NCBI GenBank assembly: GCA_902781515.1
Contig: CACZJU010000004.1
Coordinates: 1 to 64,000 of the forward strand
DNA from: an uncultured Bacteroidales bacterium
Lineage (GTDB): Bacteria > Bacteroidota > Bacteroidia > Bacteroidales > Bacteroidaceae
DNA: 64,000 nt
Direction of reading: 5' to 3'
Below are positions 35,321-45,167 of the stretch, piece by piece. The translations under genes and the position numbers were made by a program. Under the pieces are notes generated by a model, which worked only from the letters and a program-made list of their open reading frames with translations, had not been told where the DNA came from and made no database searches. Position 1 is the first letter of the stretch, and the number at the start of each line of letters is the position of its first letter.

Positions 35321-36507
35321 AGACGTGCGAGCGTCTCCTTGATGCGACGCATTGCCTCGACGATATTCTCATCGCTGGTGGCATAACTCATGCGGAAGCA
35401 CTCAGGACTGCCGAATGCATCACCGCCAACAGTTGCCACATGACCTACTTCCAGCAGATACATTGCGAAGTCGGTGCTGGTGTTGATGACACGGTCACCA
35501 TCGCGCTTACCAAAGAAGCTGCTGCACTTGGGGAACAGATAGAATGCACCCTGTGGGTCGTTGACCTCAAGACCGGGAATCTCACGAGCCAGCTTTACGA
35601 TAAGGTTCTTGCGGCGCTCGAAAGCCTGACGCATCTCCTCGACACACTCCTGTGGACCGGCAAAAGCAACCTCGGCAGCCTTCTGGCTAACACTGCATGG
35701 ACCACTGGTGTATTGACCCTGCAGCTTGTTGCAAGCCTTCACAATCCATTCGGGAGCTGCGATGAAACCTATGCGCCAACCAGTCATGGCGTATGCCTTG
35801 GAAACACCGTTGATGATGACTACGCGGTCCTTGATGTCGGGGAACTGTGCCATAGAGGCGTGTTCGCCGATGTAGTTGATGTGCTCGTATATCTCATCAG
35901 CAATGACGATTACTCGCTCGTGCTTCAGCAGTACGTTCTTCAGTGCCTCCAACTCTTCACGAGTATATACAGCACCTGTGGGATTGCTGGGAGAACAAAG
36001 AATGAGGGCACGAGTCTTAGGAGTGATGGCAGCCTCTAACTGTTCAGGCGTAATCTTGAAGTCCTGCTCAATGCCTGCTTCAACGTAAACGGGAGTTCCG
36101 TCAGCCAGCAACACCATCTGCGGATAGCTTACCCAGTAGGGCGCAGGAATGATTACTTCATCGCCCTCGCCCACAAGTGCCATAATAGTGTTGCAGACGC
36201 TCTGCTTGGCACCGTTGGAACACAGAATCTGTGCCTGAGTGTATTCAACATTGTTCTCGCGCTTCAGCTTGTCAACAATAGCCTGACGCAGACCAGGGTA
36301 ACCGGGTACTGGAGAATAGCGGCTCCAGTTGTCGCGTACAGCTTGTATAGCTGCCTCCTTGATGTGGTCGGGTGTGTTGAAGTCGGGTTCTCCCACACTC
36401 ATGTTGATGATGTCTACTCCCTGTGCCTTCAGTTCGCTACTGCGCTGACTCATAGCCAGTGTGGCGCTTGGTGACAGGCGGTTCATTCTCTCTGATAAAG
36501 TTTTCAT
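35314..36507 (-). CDS. aspC: Class I aminotransferase (aspartate-type)
   Basis: The product is 397 residues. 'SKAYAMTGWRIGFIAAPE' holds the PLP-binding lysine and following Arg of the aspartate aminotransferase I-gamma subgroup. 'LCSPSNPTGAVYTREELEAL' and the N-terminal 'INMSVGEPDFNTPDHIKEAA' agree. It interconverts aspartate/oxaloacetate with glutamate/2-oxoglutarate, though exact specificity cannot be told. It is flanked on both sides by 7-bp repeat spacers. Confidence 0.9.
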   Translation of the reverse strand: MKTLSERMNRLSPSATLAMSQRSSELKAQGVDIINMSVGEPDFNTPDHIKEAAIQAVRDNWSRYSPVPGYPGLRQAIVDKLKRENNVEYTQAQILCSNGAKQSVCNTIMALVGEGDEVIIPAPYWVSYPQMVLLADGTPVYVEAGIEQDFKITPEQLEAAITPKTRALILCSPSNPTGAVYTREELEALKNVLLKHERVIVIADEIYEHINYIGEHASMAQFPDIKDRVVIINGVSKAYAMTGWRIGFIAAPEWIVKACNKLQGQYTSGPCSVSQKAAEVAFAGPQECVEEMRQAFERRKNLIVKLAREIPGLEVNDPQGAFYLFPKCSSFFGKRDGDRVINTSTDFAMYLLEVGHVATVGGDAFGSPECFRMSYATSDENIVEAMRRIKETLARLN

Positions 36508-36518
36508 ATTTATTAGTT

Positions 36519-36548
36519 TTAAGCTTTAATTCTTAATTCTTAATTATA
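36519..36548. repeat. 7-bp tandem repeat (TAATTCT)
   Basis: TAATTCT, TAATTCT, TAATTAT fill the gap between the aminotransferase start and the ribBA stop. Confidence 0.65.
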
Positions 36549-37743
36549 GTCTGTGTCCCATGCGGTTCTTCTTGGTTTCAAGATAACGGCGGTTATATTC
36601 GTTAGGCTCGATGACTATGGGGACATTCTCCACTATTTCCAGTCCATAGCCCTCCAATCCCACACGTTTTACAGGATTGTTGGTTATAAGGCGTATTTTG
36701 CCTACTCCAAGTGAGCGAAGAATCTGTGCTCCCACACCATAGTCGCGTTCGTCGGGTTGGAATCCAAGATGTATGTTTGCATCCACTGTATCATCGCCCT
36801 GCTCCTGTAACTTGTATGCTGCAATCTTGTTCATCAGACCTATGCCACGACCTTCCTGGTTAAGGTAAACCACCACGCCTTTGCCTTCTTTCTCAATTAG
36901 TTCCATAGCCTTATGTAGCTGCTCGCCGCAGTCGCAACGACGGCTGCCGAATATATCTCCGGTCATGCAACTCGAATGCATACGAACCAATATTGGCTCG
37001 TCCTCTTTCCATTCGCCTTTGAAGAGGGCTACATGCTCCAGACCGTTGCTCTTCTGACGGAAGGGAATGATGCGGAAATGACCATGCTCGGTGGGCATAT
37101 CGGCCTCAACTCCCTTTTCAACCAACGATTCGCGCTGCAGGCGGTATTCTATAAGGTCCTTGATGGTGATGATGCGCATGTCGAACTTCTTTGCCACTTC
37201 CTGCAACTGAGGCATACGGGCCATAGTGCCGTCTTCGTTTAGAATCTCGATGAGGGCCGATGCGGGCTGCAGACCGGCAAGACGGGCAAGGTCGATAGCA
37301 GCCTCGGTGTGTCCTGCACGACGAAGTACACCTTTGTCTTGAGCATAGAGTGGGTTGATGTGTCCTGGACGACCGAAGTCCGAGGGTTTGCGTTCAGGGT
37401 CGGCAAGAGCACGTATTGTTGCTGCACGGTCGTGAGCACTTACGCCTGTAGTGCAGCCCTCCAAAAGGTCGACGGTGACAGTGAACGGTGTGCCCAACAT
37501 AGAAGTGTTTTCTTCTACCTGATGAGCCAATTGAAGCTCTTCGGCACGACTAATCGTGATGGGAGCACACAGCACGCCGCGTCCATTCTGCAACATGAAG
37601 TTCACCTTCTCGGCAGTGATGGTCTCGGCAGCTGTGATGAAGTCGCCTTCGTTTTCACGGTCTTCGTCATCAACCACAATTACGAACTTTCCTTGTCGGA
37701 AATCCTCGATGGCAAGTTCGATGTTTTTTAGATTCTCTGTCAT
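36544..37743 (-). CDS. ribBA: Bifunctional DHBP synthase / GTP cyclohydrolase II
   Basis: The product is 399 residues. The N-terminal RibB domain (1-200) has '[20 protein letters not shown]' and '[17 protein letters not shown]'. The C-terminal RibA domain (205-399) has '[20 protein letters not shown]', with the three zinc cysteines, and '[19 protein letters not shown]'. It carries out the two committed steps of riboflavin synthesis, from ribulose-5-phosphate and from GTP. The start overlaps the LptF/LptG gene stop by four bases. No FMN riboswitch is seen upstream. Confidence 0.96.
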   Translation of the reverse strand: MTENLKNIELAIEDFRQGKFVIVVDDEDRENEGDFITAAETITAEKVNFMLQNGRGVLCAPITISRAEELQLAHQVEENTSMLGTPFTVTVDLLEGCTTGVSAHDRAATIRALADPERKPSDFGRPGHINPLYAQDKGVLRRAGHTEAAIDLARLAGLQPASALIEILNEDGTMARMPQLQEVAKKFDMRIITIKDLIEYRLQRESLVEKGVEADMPTEHGHFRIIPFRQKSNGLEHVALFKGEWKEDEPILVRMHSSCMTGDIFGSRRCDCGEQLHKAMELIEKEGKGVVVYLNQEGRGIGLMNKIAAYKLQEQGDDTVDANIHLGFQPDERDYGVGAQILRSLGVGKIRLITNNPVKRVGLEGYGLEIVENVPIVIEPNEYNRRYLETKKNRMGHRL

Positions 37744-39656
37744 ATCTCTTTTAATATGTTATTCTCTATTCTATTGATAATCATGTCGGACTGTTCCTTT
37801 ATGACGACCATATCACGCAACAGTCGCAAACGATAGCGCCAGATTCTGAACCAAAAGAACAGACCGATGGGGAATACAATGCCTGTCACGATGTTCCAAT
37901 TGGCTTTGTGGAAGGGTCGTGTGTGTGCATCGGGAACCAAAACAGGTAGTTCATTGAGCATTGCCACCAAGCGGCTGTCTCTACTGTTGTGAAGTTCCTC
38001 GATAATGTCTTCCAGTCGGTCATTGATTCCTATCACAGCCGTATCCTCTTCGTATTTAAAGAACACCTGTATGTAGTTAGGCATCCTCATAAGATGGTGC
38101 TGCTCGGTATAGTTGCGACAATCGTTTTGCAGCACTCTTATCTTTTCTATGAGGGCAGGGTAGTCGGGTTCGTTGATAATTACGTCCTTGCGGTTCAGCT
38201 TGCGGGATTCGCGCAGTCCGAATAGTCGCATCATAAACATCCTGTAGCCATCTACGTTGAATACCGCAGAATCCTGATTTGACTTGTATGTCAGGAATAC
38301 GCCTATTGGTGCCAGCACCATACTGCTAAGCCATACGCCGAATGGAATATACCATTGTCCTGTTTTTGCCATCTTCTCACCACTTACGTTCACGATGTAG
38401 TAGAAGATGAATATGCTAACGCTGATTATTACCGGCATTCCCAATCCGCCTTTGCGTATAATGGCTCCCAAAGGAGCACCGATGAAGAAGAACAACAGAC
38501 AGGCAAGGGAGTATGTGAACTTTTTATGTGCCTCCACTTTGTGAATGCGTAACATTCTGTTGTCTTCGTCAGAGATAAGTCTGCGGAATTCGTATTCTGC
38601 CTCCAGTTGGCGTACTTTGTTCGTGGCGCTTCTGATGGTGGATTGCAATTGTTCAGGGTTGAGGCTCATATACAAAGAGTCGAACGGCTGGGTTTCAGCA
38701 ATCCTTGCAACCAGTTTTGTAGAATCCTTTTTATCGGGGATTGAAACATTGCGTTGCATTGTTCCGTGCATCTGGATATCGTAAAGCGAGGCACCAACAC
38801 TGTCAATACGATGGGTGAGTGAGTCTATGCCCCGCTGAATGTTCGTCAGATCCTTGGTCTGTGCGTTGCCGGCAAACAGGGATGCATCCATCACGTTGAA
38901 GTTGCCGTCGAACTCTATAAGGTCTATCTCGTGATGGAATGTTTCGCGCATGTATGGTACTTGTGCCTTCATCATATTGGCACTGTGGGCATCCATATTG
39001 CGAAATCGTTCGCCGCTATATAGTGTCAGCATGAGGTGCATCTTGTCAGCAGTGCTTTGTAGTCGTGCTGAGTCGGCAAGCACAATCTGTGTGTCCTCCT
39101 GAGTGTTGGCATTGCTGTATATCATCACTCCATAAAGCATACCAGTTCCAGGTTCTTTGCGCTCCACAAAGATATTGTAACCAGGGATTTCTCCATAGAA
39201 CACTCCTTCGGGAATGTCAAGTTCCGGCGATTTCTGTTTCATGGACCACACCAATGCTCCCAACTGTTTGGTTGCCTCCGGCGCTATGCTGTTCTGGAAA
39301 TAGAAACTGCAACCACACAGAATCAGAACAACGATTAGCAGTGGTTGCAAAATGCGAAGCAGAGGAATGCCTGCAGCTTTCATCGACAGTAGTTCCAGTT
39401 TCTCACCCATGTTGCCAAAGGTGATTAGTGATGCCAACAGTACACCGGGGGGTAGGGCTGCAGGCACAAAGTTAAGTGCCATGTACCAGAAGAACTGCCC
39501 CAAGACTTTAGGCGATAGACCTTTTCCGATAAGTTCGTCTATATAGCGCCATGTATATTGCATCATAAACACGAATAGACATATGAAGAACGTGGCAGCA
39601 AACAACTGTAGGAACGCCTTCAGAATAAACAGGTCTAATCGTTTTATTATTCTCAT
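37740..39656 (-). CDS. LptF/LptG (YjgP/YjgQ) family LPS-export permease
   Basis: The product is 638 residues from ATG 39656 ([13 protein letters not shown]); a longer frame to 39674 uses sequence close to the promoter. Three N-terminal helices ('[20 protein letters not shown]' is the conserved first one), a large periplasmic jellyroll region and three more helices near '[20 protein letters not shown]' fit the family. A C-terminal extension of about 180 residues with one more hydrophobic stretch is typical of the Bacteroidetes versions. It is part of the inner-membrane engine that lifts LPS into the Lpt bridge. It overlaps ribBA by four bases. Confidence 0.92.
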   Translation of the reverse strand: MRIIKRLDLFILKAFLQLFAATFFICLFVFMMQYTWRYIDELIGKGLSPKVLGQFFWYMALNFVPAALPPGVLLASLITFGNMGEKLELLSMKAAGIPLLRILQPLLIVVLILCGCSFYFQNSIAPEATKQLGALVWSMKQKSPELDIPEGVFYGEIPGYNIFVERKEPGTGMLYGVMIYSNANTQEDTQIVLADSARLQSTADKMHLMLTLYSGERFRNMDAHSANMMKAQVPYMRETFHHEIDLIEFDGNFNVMDASLFAGNAQTKDLTNIQRGIDSLTHRIDSVGASLYDIQMHGTMQRNVSIPDKKDSTKLVARIAETQPFDSLYMSLNPEQLQSTIRSATNKVRQLEAEYEFRRLISDEDNRMLRIHKVEAHKKFTYSLACLLFFFIGAPLGAIIRKGGLGMPVIISVSIFIFYYIVNVSGEKMAKTGQWYIPFGVWLSSMVLAPIGVFLTYKSNQDSAVFNVDGYRMFMMRLFGLRESRKLNRKDVIINEPDYPALIEKIRVLQNDCRNYTEQHHLMRMPNYIQVFFKYEEDTAVIGINDRLEDIIEELHNSRDSRLVAMLNELPVLVPDAHTRPFHKANWNIVTGIVFPIGLFFWFRIWRYRLRLLRDMVVIKEQSDMIINRIENNILKEI

Positions 39657-39754
39657 ATACGTGTGCGCGCACAATGTTAAGCGTGCAAAGATAGCAAAAA
39701 AATAAAGACGAACTAAAGAATTAGATGTTAAAGATAAAAAAAACGCATCTTTTC
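39657..39754. other. Divergent intergenic region between the Lpt permease gene and tRNA-Met
   Basis: Contains the alternating purine-pyrimidine palindrome TGTGCGCGCACA (39662-39673) and a minus-strand -7 box TATCTTTG (39686-39693) with a weak TTTA near the -33 position. Confidence 0.5.
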
Positions 39755-39785
39755 TTTGCGGATTCGTTTTTTCTGCCTACCTTTG
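39755..39785 (+). promoter_or_regulatory. Sigma-ABfr-type promoter of tRNA-Met
   Basis: TTTG at 39755-39758, a 19-bp spacer, then TACCTTTG at 39778-39785. A full consensus match, 45 bases before the tRNA. Confidence 0.88.
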
Positions 39786-39829
39786 CACCGCATTTCGCAA
39801 GAGGTGCATGGTTTTAAAGAGTTAATGAT

Positions 39830-39903
39830 GGCGGGATAGCTCAGCTGGTTAGAGCGTCGGATTCATAATCCGAAGGTCAAGGGTTCAAGTCCCTTTCCCG
39901 CTA
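39830..39903 (+). tRNA. tRNA with CAT anticodon (probably elongator Met)
   Basis: Acceptor GGCGGGA/TCCCGCT (G-U at the end pair), D stem GCTC/GAGC, anticodon stem TCGGA/TCCGA with loop TTCATAA, T stem AAGGG/CCCTT. The CAT anticodon can be elongator Met, initiator or lysidine-modified Ile2. The paired first position argues against an initiator. Ile2 cannot be excluded by eye. Confidence 0.9.
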
Positions 39904-39905
39904 CG

Positions 39906-39941
39906 AAGAAGGCGACCAAACGGCCGCCTTCTTTCGTTTTT
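39906..39941 (+). terminator. tRNA-Met terminator
   Basis: AAGAAGGCG pairs with CGCCTTCTT around a 10-base loop, then TCGTTTTT. It ends just before the malQ stop codon. Confidence 0.85.
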
Positions 39942-39942
39942 A

Positions 39943-42624
39943 TTATCTTCCGTGGCTTTTGACGAGGCCTCGAATTTTTTCGTTAAGGGCAGTGTTGCCT
40001 ATTAACTGTTCTATGGTGAGATGCATGCGCCAGCGCCAATAGTGACGAGGATTGGCTGGCACGTTTATGCGTTCGTCTTCGATATTTGGATTGCGCACCT
40101 GTTCGTCAATGGCCAACCAGTCCTGTAAGCTTAGCAGACATAGCATGGATGGGGACTCAAGGTGACGACTTACTATCTCTTCTGCTACAGCACCTGTCAT
40201 AGGATGCTGTGCCTGACCTTCGTGATATAGCATCTGGTTGTAGTATTGTTGTGCCGTCTCTCTCTGTTCGTCCCACCATTGACGCATTGTTGGCATATCG
40301 TGAGTGCTTATGGTTGCCACACTGCGATATGGGTTCTCCCAAAGGTTGGCAAACTTCACCCAGCCTTTCTTAGGCATAGTTTGTATCTCCAGAGTCAATA
40401 TTCCCAGTTCATCCATTACCCATGGCACGCACTGAGGTATCATACCCAAGTCTTCAGCACACACTAACATACGTGTTGCTCCAACAAGTGTGGGCAGTTT
40501 CTTCATTGACTCTTCGTACCAGAACTGGTTGTGACGCTGGTGGAAGTAATGCTCATGAATGCGGTTGAAGGCTTCCTTTTCCCAATCACCGAGGTCTTCA
40601 TAGAGGAAGTCGTGCATGGCTACTATGCGTGGATGGAAATGGTCGCGCTGATTTGTATCGCGTAGGAATAGTACGTTACTTATCAGTCGGTAGAGTCCAT
40701 CACGAATAGCAATGCTCTTGGCATCATTTTTTCCGCTGAATGCTGCCTCCACCTTACGTTGTGTGTCGAATTCCTGCTTCATAGCATAATGTCCATTGCC
40801 AATAGAGTCGAGGTAGAGACGGCGCACATCGGCAGTATCATCAGAAAAGATTCTATTGATGATGCGGTCTGTTATGTATGGATTTGTATACGTATCTTCT
40901 CGCCATGGCAGTCCAAAACCTTCGATTTCATCGATACTCATTGGCAGTGATGGAGCAAAGTGACCGAGCAGACCATGCACGCTGTCCTTTGGTATTTCCC
41001 AAATGCGGAAGAAACCCAGAACATGGTCGATACGGTATGCATCGAAGTATTCTGACATCTTCTCGAAACGGCGACGCCACCATTTGCAACCGTCAGCAAG
41101 CATTGCTTCCCAATTATATGTCGGGAACCCCCAATTTTGTCCGTTCTGGCTGAAATAATCAGGTGGTGCACCAGCCTGCCCATTAAGATTGAAGTAATGA
41201 GGCTCGGTCCATGCCTCTACGCTTGTGGCACTTATGCCTATGGGTATGTCGCCTTTCAGAACCACGCTCTTTTCGCGAGCATAGTGTTGAACCTCGCTTA
41301 ACTGTTCGTTAAGAATGAACTGGATATAGTAATTCAGTTCCATTTCACTGACACTTTCTGTATCTTTCTTTGTCAGTTTCTTAATTTCGGCGGCCTTGTA
41401 TGTACTCATCTTTCCCCATTTGCGGAAGTCGGGGGTCTTGTAATGGTCGCGTAAATAGCAGTAAGCAGCGTATGGAACCAGCCATTCCTCGTTGCGGACA
41501 AAGAATTGTTTGTATTCTTTTGATATGCGGACATTGGACCATTCCTGCGTGAACAGGAGTCGCAGGTACTTGCGTTTAGCTTCCATTACACGTTCATAAT
41601 CCAAGTGTACCAACGAGTTAAGTTTCTTCTGCGTTTCTTGGAAGGTCGCACGCTGTGCGGCGTTTTTCAATGCTGGTAATGCACCGAGATTGACATATAG
41701 TGGATGAAGGGCATAGATGCTTATCGCATTGTAGGGGTACGAATCTGTCCATTCTCCGGTCAGGGTAGTGTCGTTGATGGGAAGTATTTGCAGGACGTGT
41801 TGACCAGTCATAGATATCCAATCGACCATGCGACGCAGGTCACCGAAGTCACCGACACCGAAACTGTTCTCGCTGCGCAGACTGAAAACCGGAATTACGC
41901 AGCCTGCACCTCGCCATGGGGCAAAGGGTAGCTTCACGGGGTCATCCTCAATGACAACGGCCATTCGCTGTTCTATATTCGGACAGGTCAGCAGACGGTT
42001 GTCATGGAGTTCCCATGTACGTTGCCCCGATTTGTTGTCAATAGTAAGGTACTTGTATTCCATCGTACCGTCCAACTGCTCCAAGTCTAATGTTACGGCC
42101 CACTCGTTAGGACTTACCGGAACTAGGTGCACTTCATTCCCTTGTTGCCATTTCCCAAGCAATGGAGAACTGCCTAACAATGCTAACGTATGTCCTTGTG
42201 GAACCTCTGGAGCAAAGACTCGCAGGGTCAGTGCTTTCTTTCCATCGGTTATTGGCCAAGGTTGAGAAGCATGATGCACAAAGGCCTCGGTGAAAGCGCT
42301 GGTATAAAGATATTGTTCGTAAGGTTGGTCACGCCAGCGGTCAGTGACTACAACTCTATTTAGTCCCTGTGGCAGGGACAAGGTGCGAGGTAGTTTGTTC
42401 CACTCACGTCGCACTACCTTGTCTTCATTGCAGATGCGGTACTCGTAAGTTACGTTTACAGCACTTGTTGGAGATGCTATTTGTCCGCTCCACCATGTAC
42501 CGTCAATTGTGGACAGAGATAGTTCTCCTTCACTCTCTTTACCGGTCTTTGTACGCCATGTTAGTTTTATTGCAACGTACTCACCCCATACTGTTTGGTA
42601 GGCAATTCTGAATCCTATATTCAT
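39943..42624 (-). CDS. malQ: 4-alpha-glucanotransferase with N-terminal starch-binding domains
   Basis: The product is 893 residues, longer than the classic MalQ because of two N-terminal CBM20-like domains (about 1-105 and 115-230; 'ALTLRVFAPEVPQGHTLALL' opens the second). The GH77 catalytic domain follows with 'VLKGDIPIGISATSVEAWTE', 'YFSQNGQNWGFPTYNW', 'DAYRIDHVLGFFRIWEIPKD' (nucleophile Asp) and 'LVCAEDLGMIPQCVPWVM' (acid/base Glu). It rearranges maltodextrins in the cytoplasm; there is no signal peptide. Divergent from the GH2 gene with about 80 bases between; a minus-strand TATCTTTG box lies at 42647-42654. Confidence 0.95.
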   Translation of the reverse strand: MNIGFRIAYQTVWGEYVAIKLTWRTKTGKESEGELSLSTIDGTWWSGQIASPTSAVNVTYEYRICNEDKVVRREWNKLPRTLSLPQGLNRVVVTDRWRDQPYEQYLYTSAFTEAFVHHASQPWPITDGKKALTLRVFAPEVPQGHTLALLGSSPLLGKWQQGNEVHLVPVSPNEWAVTLDLEQLDGTMEYKYLTIDNKSGQRTWELHDNRLLTCPNIEQRMAVVIEDDPVKLPFAPWRGAGCVIPVFSLRSENSFGVGDFGDLRRMVDWISMTGQHVLQILPINDTTLTGEWTDSYPYNAISIYALHPLYVNLGALPALKNAAQRATFQETQKKLNSLVHLDYERVMEAKRKYLRLLFTQEWSNVRISKEYKQFFVRNEEWLVPYAAYCYLRDHYKTPDFRKWGKMSTYKAAEIKKLTKKDTESVSEMELNYYIQFILNEQLSEVQHYAREKSVVLKGDIPIGISATSVEAWTEPHYFNLNGQAGAPPDYFSQNGQNWGFPTYNWEAMLADGCKWWRRRFEKMSEYFDAYRIDHVLGFFRIWEIPKDSVHGLLGHFAPSLPMSIDEIEGFGLPWREDTYTNPYITDRIINRIFSDDTADVRRLYLDSIGNGHYAMKQEFDTQRKVEAAFSGKNDAKSIAIRDGLYRLISNVLFLRDTNQRDHFHPRIVAMHDFLYEDLGDWEKEAFNRIHEHYFHQRHNQFWYEESMKKLPTLVGATRMLVCAEDLGMIPQCVPWVMDELGILTLEIQTMPKKGWVKFANLWENPYRSVATISTHDMPTMRQWWDEQRETAQQYYNQMLYHEGQAQHPMTGAVAEEIVSRHLESPSMLCLLSLQDWLAIDEQVRNPNIEDERINVPANPRHYWRWRMHLTIEQLIGNTALNEKIRGLVKSHGR

Positions 42625-42704
42625 GGTATTATTGCTTTATTTGTGCCAAAGATATGAAAAAATCATAAATATTTACTATCTTCGTCACATAAAACCTAAA
42701 TAAA

Positions 42705-45161
42705 ATGAAAAGAACCCTCGTATTTTTGTGCCTTTTGTGTGCTTTTTCAGCCGTTTGGAGTCAGCGTAAAGAAATAGTTTTAACTGACGGATGGGAATTT
42801 TGTCGTGGTGAAAAGAAAGACAACTGGCAACCAGTGTCCCTTCCTCATGATTGGGCAATAGCTGGTCCTTTCGATAAGAAATGGGACTTGCAGCGCGTGG
42901 CAATAGTGCAGAACGGAGAAACTGAAGCCACGGAAAAGAGTGGACGCTCTGGTGCGCTGCCGTGGATTGGCGAGGGACACTATAGGAGGTCTTTCCTAAT
43001 TGATAATGGAAAATGGAAAATTGACAATTTGAGGGCTGAGCTGCTGTTCGATGGTGCTATGGCAGAACCGACTGTGAGAATTAATGGAGAGAATGTGGGG
43101 TATTGGCCATACGGCTATAATGCCTTTCGTGTAGAAATACCGCAAAACCTTATAACCGCAAAACCGCATAACCTCCTCCTTGAGGTTGACTTGAAAAATG
43201 TGGAGGAAAGTTCGCGATGGTATCCTGGGGCGGGCATATACAGACCTGTTACATTAATACTTACTCCGCGTACTCATCTAGACGATTGGAGTATTTATTT
43301 CCATACCATTGGGGAACGTAATGGCAAAGCTGTTGTGGAGGTTACTGGAAAAGCAGTGGATGCAGATGGCTCTATTATAGCAAATTTGTCCCTGACATCT
43401 GCTGACGGAAAGGTTGTTGCCAAGAGTGAGAGTCTAAGTCTTGCTCAGGATGGAAGTTTTCATGCCAGTTTCCAAATAGCTGACCCGCAGTGGTGGTCGC
43501 CTGAAAGTCCTTATCTATATACGCTAACTGCAAGTATCGCTGATGTTGATGGTCGTGTGATTGACACAAAGAGCATAAAGACAGGTATTCGTACGGTACG
43601 TGTGAGTCGCGAACATGGTTTTCAGTTGAATGGGAAAAAACGTAAACTGAAAGGCGTATGCCTGCATCATGACCTTGGTCCATTGGGGGCAGCCATTAAT
43701 AAAGCAGCCATAATACGTCAAATAAAGATAATGAAGGATATGGGTTGCGACGCTATACGTACGGCTCATAATATGCCCAGTCAGTGGCAGATGGAGATTT
43801 GCGACTCTTTGGGAATGATGGTTATGGCGGAGAGCTTTGACATGTGGATATATCCAAAATGTAAGAACGGATATGCACGTTTCTTCCGTGAATGGAGTGA
43901 GCGTGACATACGGAACCTTGTGCTTGCCAACCGCAATCACCCAAGTATCATTATGTGGTCTATAGGTAACGAGATACCGGAGCAATGGAGTGAGGAAGGA
44001 CGACAGATAGCCATTCGTTTGCAAGGTATTTGCCATAGTCTTGACCCCTCGCGTCCTGTGACACAGGGTATGGACCGTGCAGATGCTGCTCTCGGTAGTG
44101 GATTCGCACAGGCTATGGAGGTGCCAGGCTTCAACTATCGTGTACATAAATATCAGCAAAATTACGACCGTTTGCCACAGGGATTCCTACTGGGCAGCGA
44201 AACTGCATCCACGGTAAGCAGTCGTGGCGTCTATCAATTCCCTGTTGTGGTGGAAGCGGCAGATAATGCTAAATCGACACTTCGCAAGCAACACTATAAT
44301 GGACAGTGTTCCAGTTATGATGTGCAATATTGTTCGTGGTCGAACCTTCCCGATGACGATTGGCGTTGGCAGGACGATAAGGATTGGGTAATAGGGGAGT
44401 TCGTTTGGACTGGTTTTGACTATTTGGGCGAACCATCGCCATACGATGAATACTGGCCTTCGCGTAGCAGCTATTTCGGTATCTGTGATTTAGCTGGACT
44501 GCCAAAGGATCGTTATTACCTCTATCGCTCTCATTGGAATAAAGAGGAACACACCATCCACCTCTTGCCGCATTGGACATGGCCTGAACGAAAGGGACAG
44601 GTAACTCCGGTGTATTGCTATACCGACTATCCTACAGCAGAACTCTTCGTCAACGGAAAGAGCCAAGGACGTATTTCTAAGGGTGATGGTCGTCTTGACC
44701 GCTATCGTCTGCGTTGGAATGATGTGAAGTATGAACCTGGTGAACTGAAGGTTATAGTGTACGATGAAAATGGGCAACCTGCAGGCGAGAAGATTGTTCG
44801 TACAGCTGGAAAACCTGCCAAACTTAAGCTTGATGTATGGACACAGCACCTCTCACCACTGTTAAAGGCCGATGGTGAGGATTTGGCGTTTGTTACCGTA
44901 TCGCTGACGGACAAAAATGGCACACTTATTCCTGATGCCGATGACCAATTGACTTTTGAGGTTAGTGGTGCAGGATGTTTTGAGGCCGTGTGTAATGGTG
45001 ATGCTACCAGTTTGGAATCTTTCAAACAACCGACAATGAAACTTTTCAATGGTCAATTGGTTATAGTGGTACGTAGTAAAAAGGAGGCAGGCACCCTAAC
45101 GCTTCGCGTCAAAGATGCCCGCCGTAAACTATCACAGACTGTTACGCTGCAAACAAAATAG
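42705..45161 (+). CDS. Glycoside hydrolase family 2 (beta-galactosidase-like)
   Basis: The product is 818 residues. A signal peptide ends 'CAFSAVWSQ'. The GH2 sugar-binding, Ig-like and TIM-barrel domains follow in order. The acid/base is E423 in 'IIMWSIGNEIPEQW' and the nucleophile E565 in 'VIGEFVWTGFDYLGEPSPYD'. A DUF4982-like and an Ig-like C-terminal module follow. Substrate could be a galactoside or another beta-linked sugar; the family alone does not settle it. Residues LIDNGKWKIDNL (about 98-109) are encoded by a 7-bp repeat (42996-43032), and 'PQNLITAKPHNLL' by an 8-bp ACCGCAAA-type repeat near 43141-43175, inside the first domain. Confidence 0.92.
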   Translation: MKRTLVFLCLLCAFSAVWSQRKEIVLTDGWEFCRGEKKDNWQPVSLPHDWAIAGPFDKKWDLQRVAIVQNGETEATEKSGRSGALPWIGEGHYRRSFLIDNGKWKIDNLRAELLFDGAMAEPTVRINGENVGYWPYGYNAFRVEIPQNLITAKPHNLLLEVDLKNVEESSRWYPGAGIYRPVTLILTPRTHLDDWSIYFHTIGERNGKAVVEVTGKAVDADGSIIANLSLTSADGKVVAKSESLSLAQDGSFHASFQIADPQWWSPESPYLYTLTASIADVDGRVIDTKSIKTGIRTVRVSREHGFQLNGKKRKLKGVCLHHDLGPLGAAINKAAIIRQIKIMKDMGCDAIRTAHNMPSQWQMEICDSLGMMVMAESFDMWIYPKCKNGYARFFREWSERDIRNLVLANRNHPSIIMWSIGNEIPEQWSEEGRQIAIRLQGICHSLDPSRPVTQGMDRADAALGSGFAQAMEVPGFNYRVHKYQQNYDRLPQGFLLGSETASTVSSRGVYQFPVVVEAADNAKSTLRKQHYNGQCSSYDVQYCSWSNLPDDDWRWQDDKDWVIGEFVWTGFDYLGEPSPYDEYWPSRSSYFGICDLAGLPKDRYYLYRSHWNKEEHTIHLLPHWTWPERKGQVTPVYCYTDYPTAELFVNGKSQGRISKGDGRLDRYRLRWNDVKYEPGELKVIVYDENGQPAGEKIVRTAGKPAKLKLDVWTQHLSPLLKADGEDLAFVTVSLTDKNGTLIPDADDQLTFEVSGAGCFEAVCNGDATSLESFKQPTMKLFNGQLVIVVRSKKEAGTLTLRVKDARRKLSQTVTLQTK
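42996..43032 (+). repeat. 7-bp repeat inside the GH2 gene
   Basis: Units of the AATGGAA / AATTGAC type at 7-bp period, the same family as the intergenic spacers, are read in frame as LIDNGKWKIDNL. Confidence 0.75.
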
Positions 45162-45167
45162 GAAGGA

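Noticed and set aside
37744-39754. FMN riboswitch for ribBA
   Set aside because: ribBA overlaps the upstream permease gene, and nothing resembling the conserved FMN aptamer was seen in the operon leader.
39830-39903. Initiator tRNA
   Set aside because: The first acceptor pair is G-U paired; initiators have an unpaired 1-72 position. Elongator Met or Ile2 fits better.
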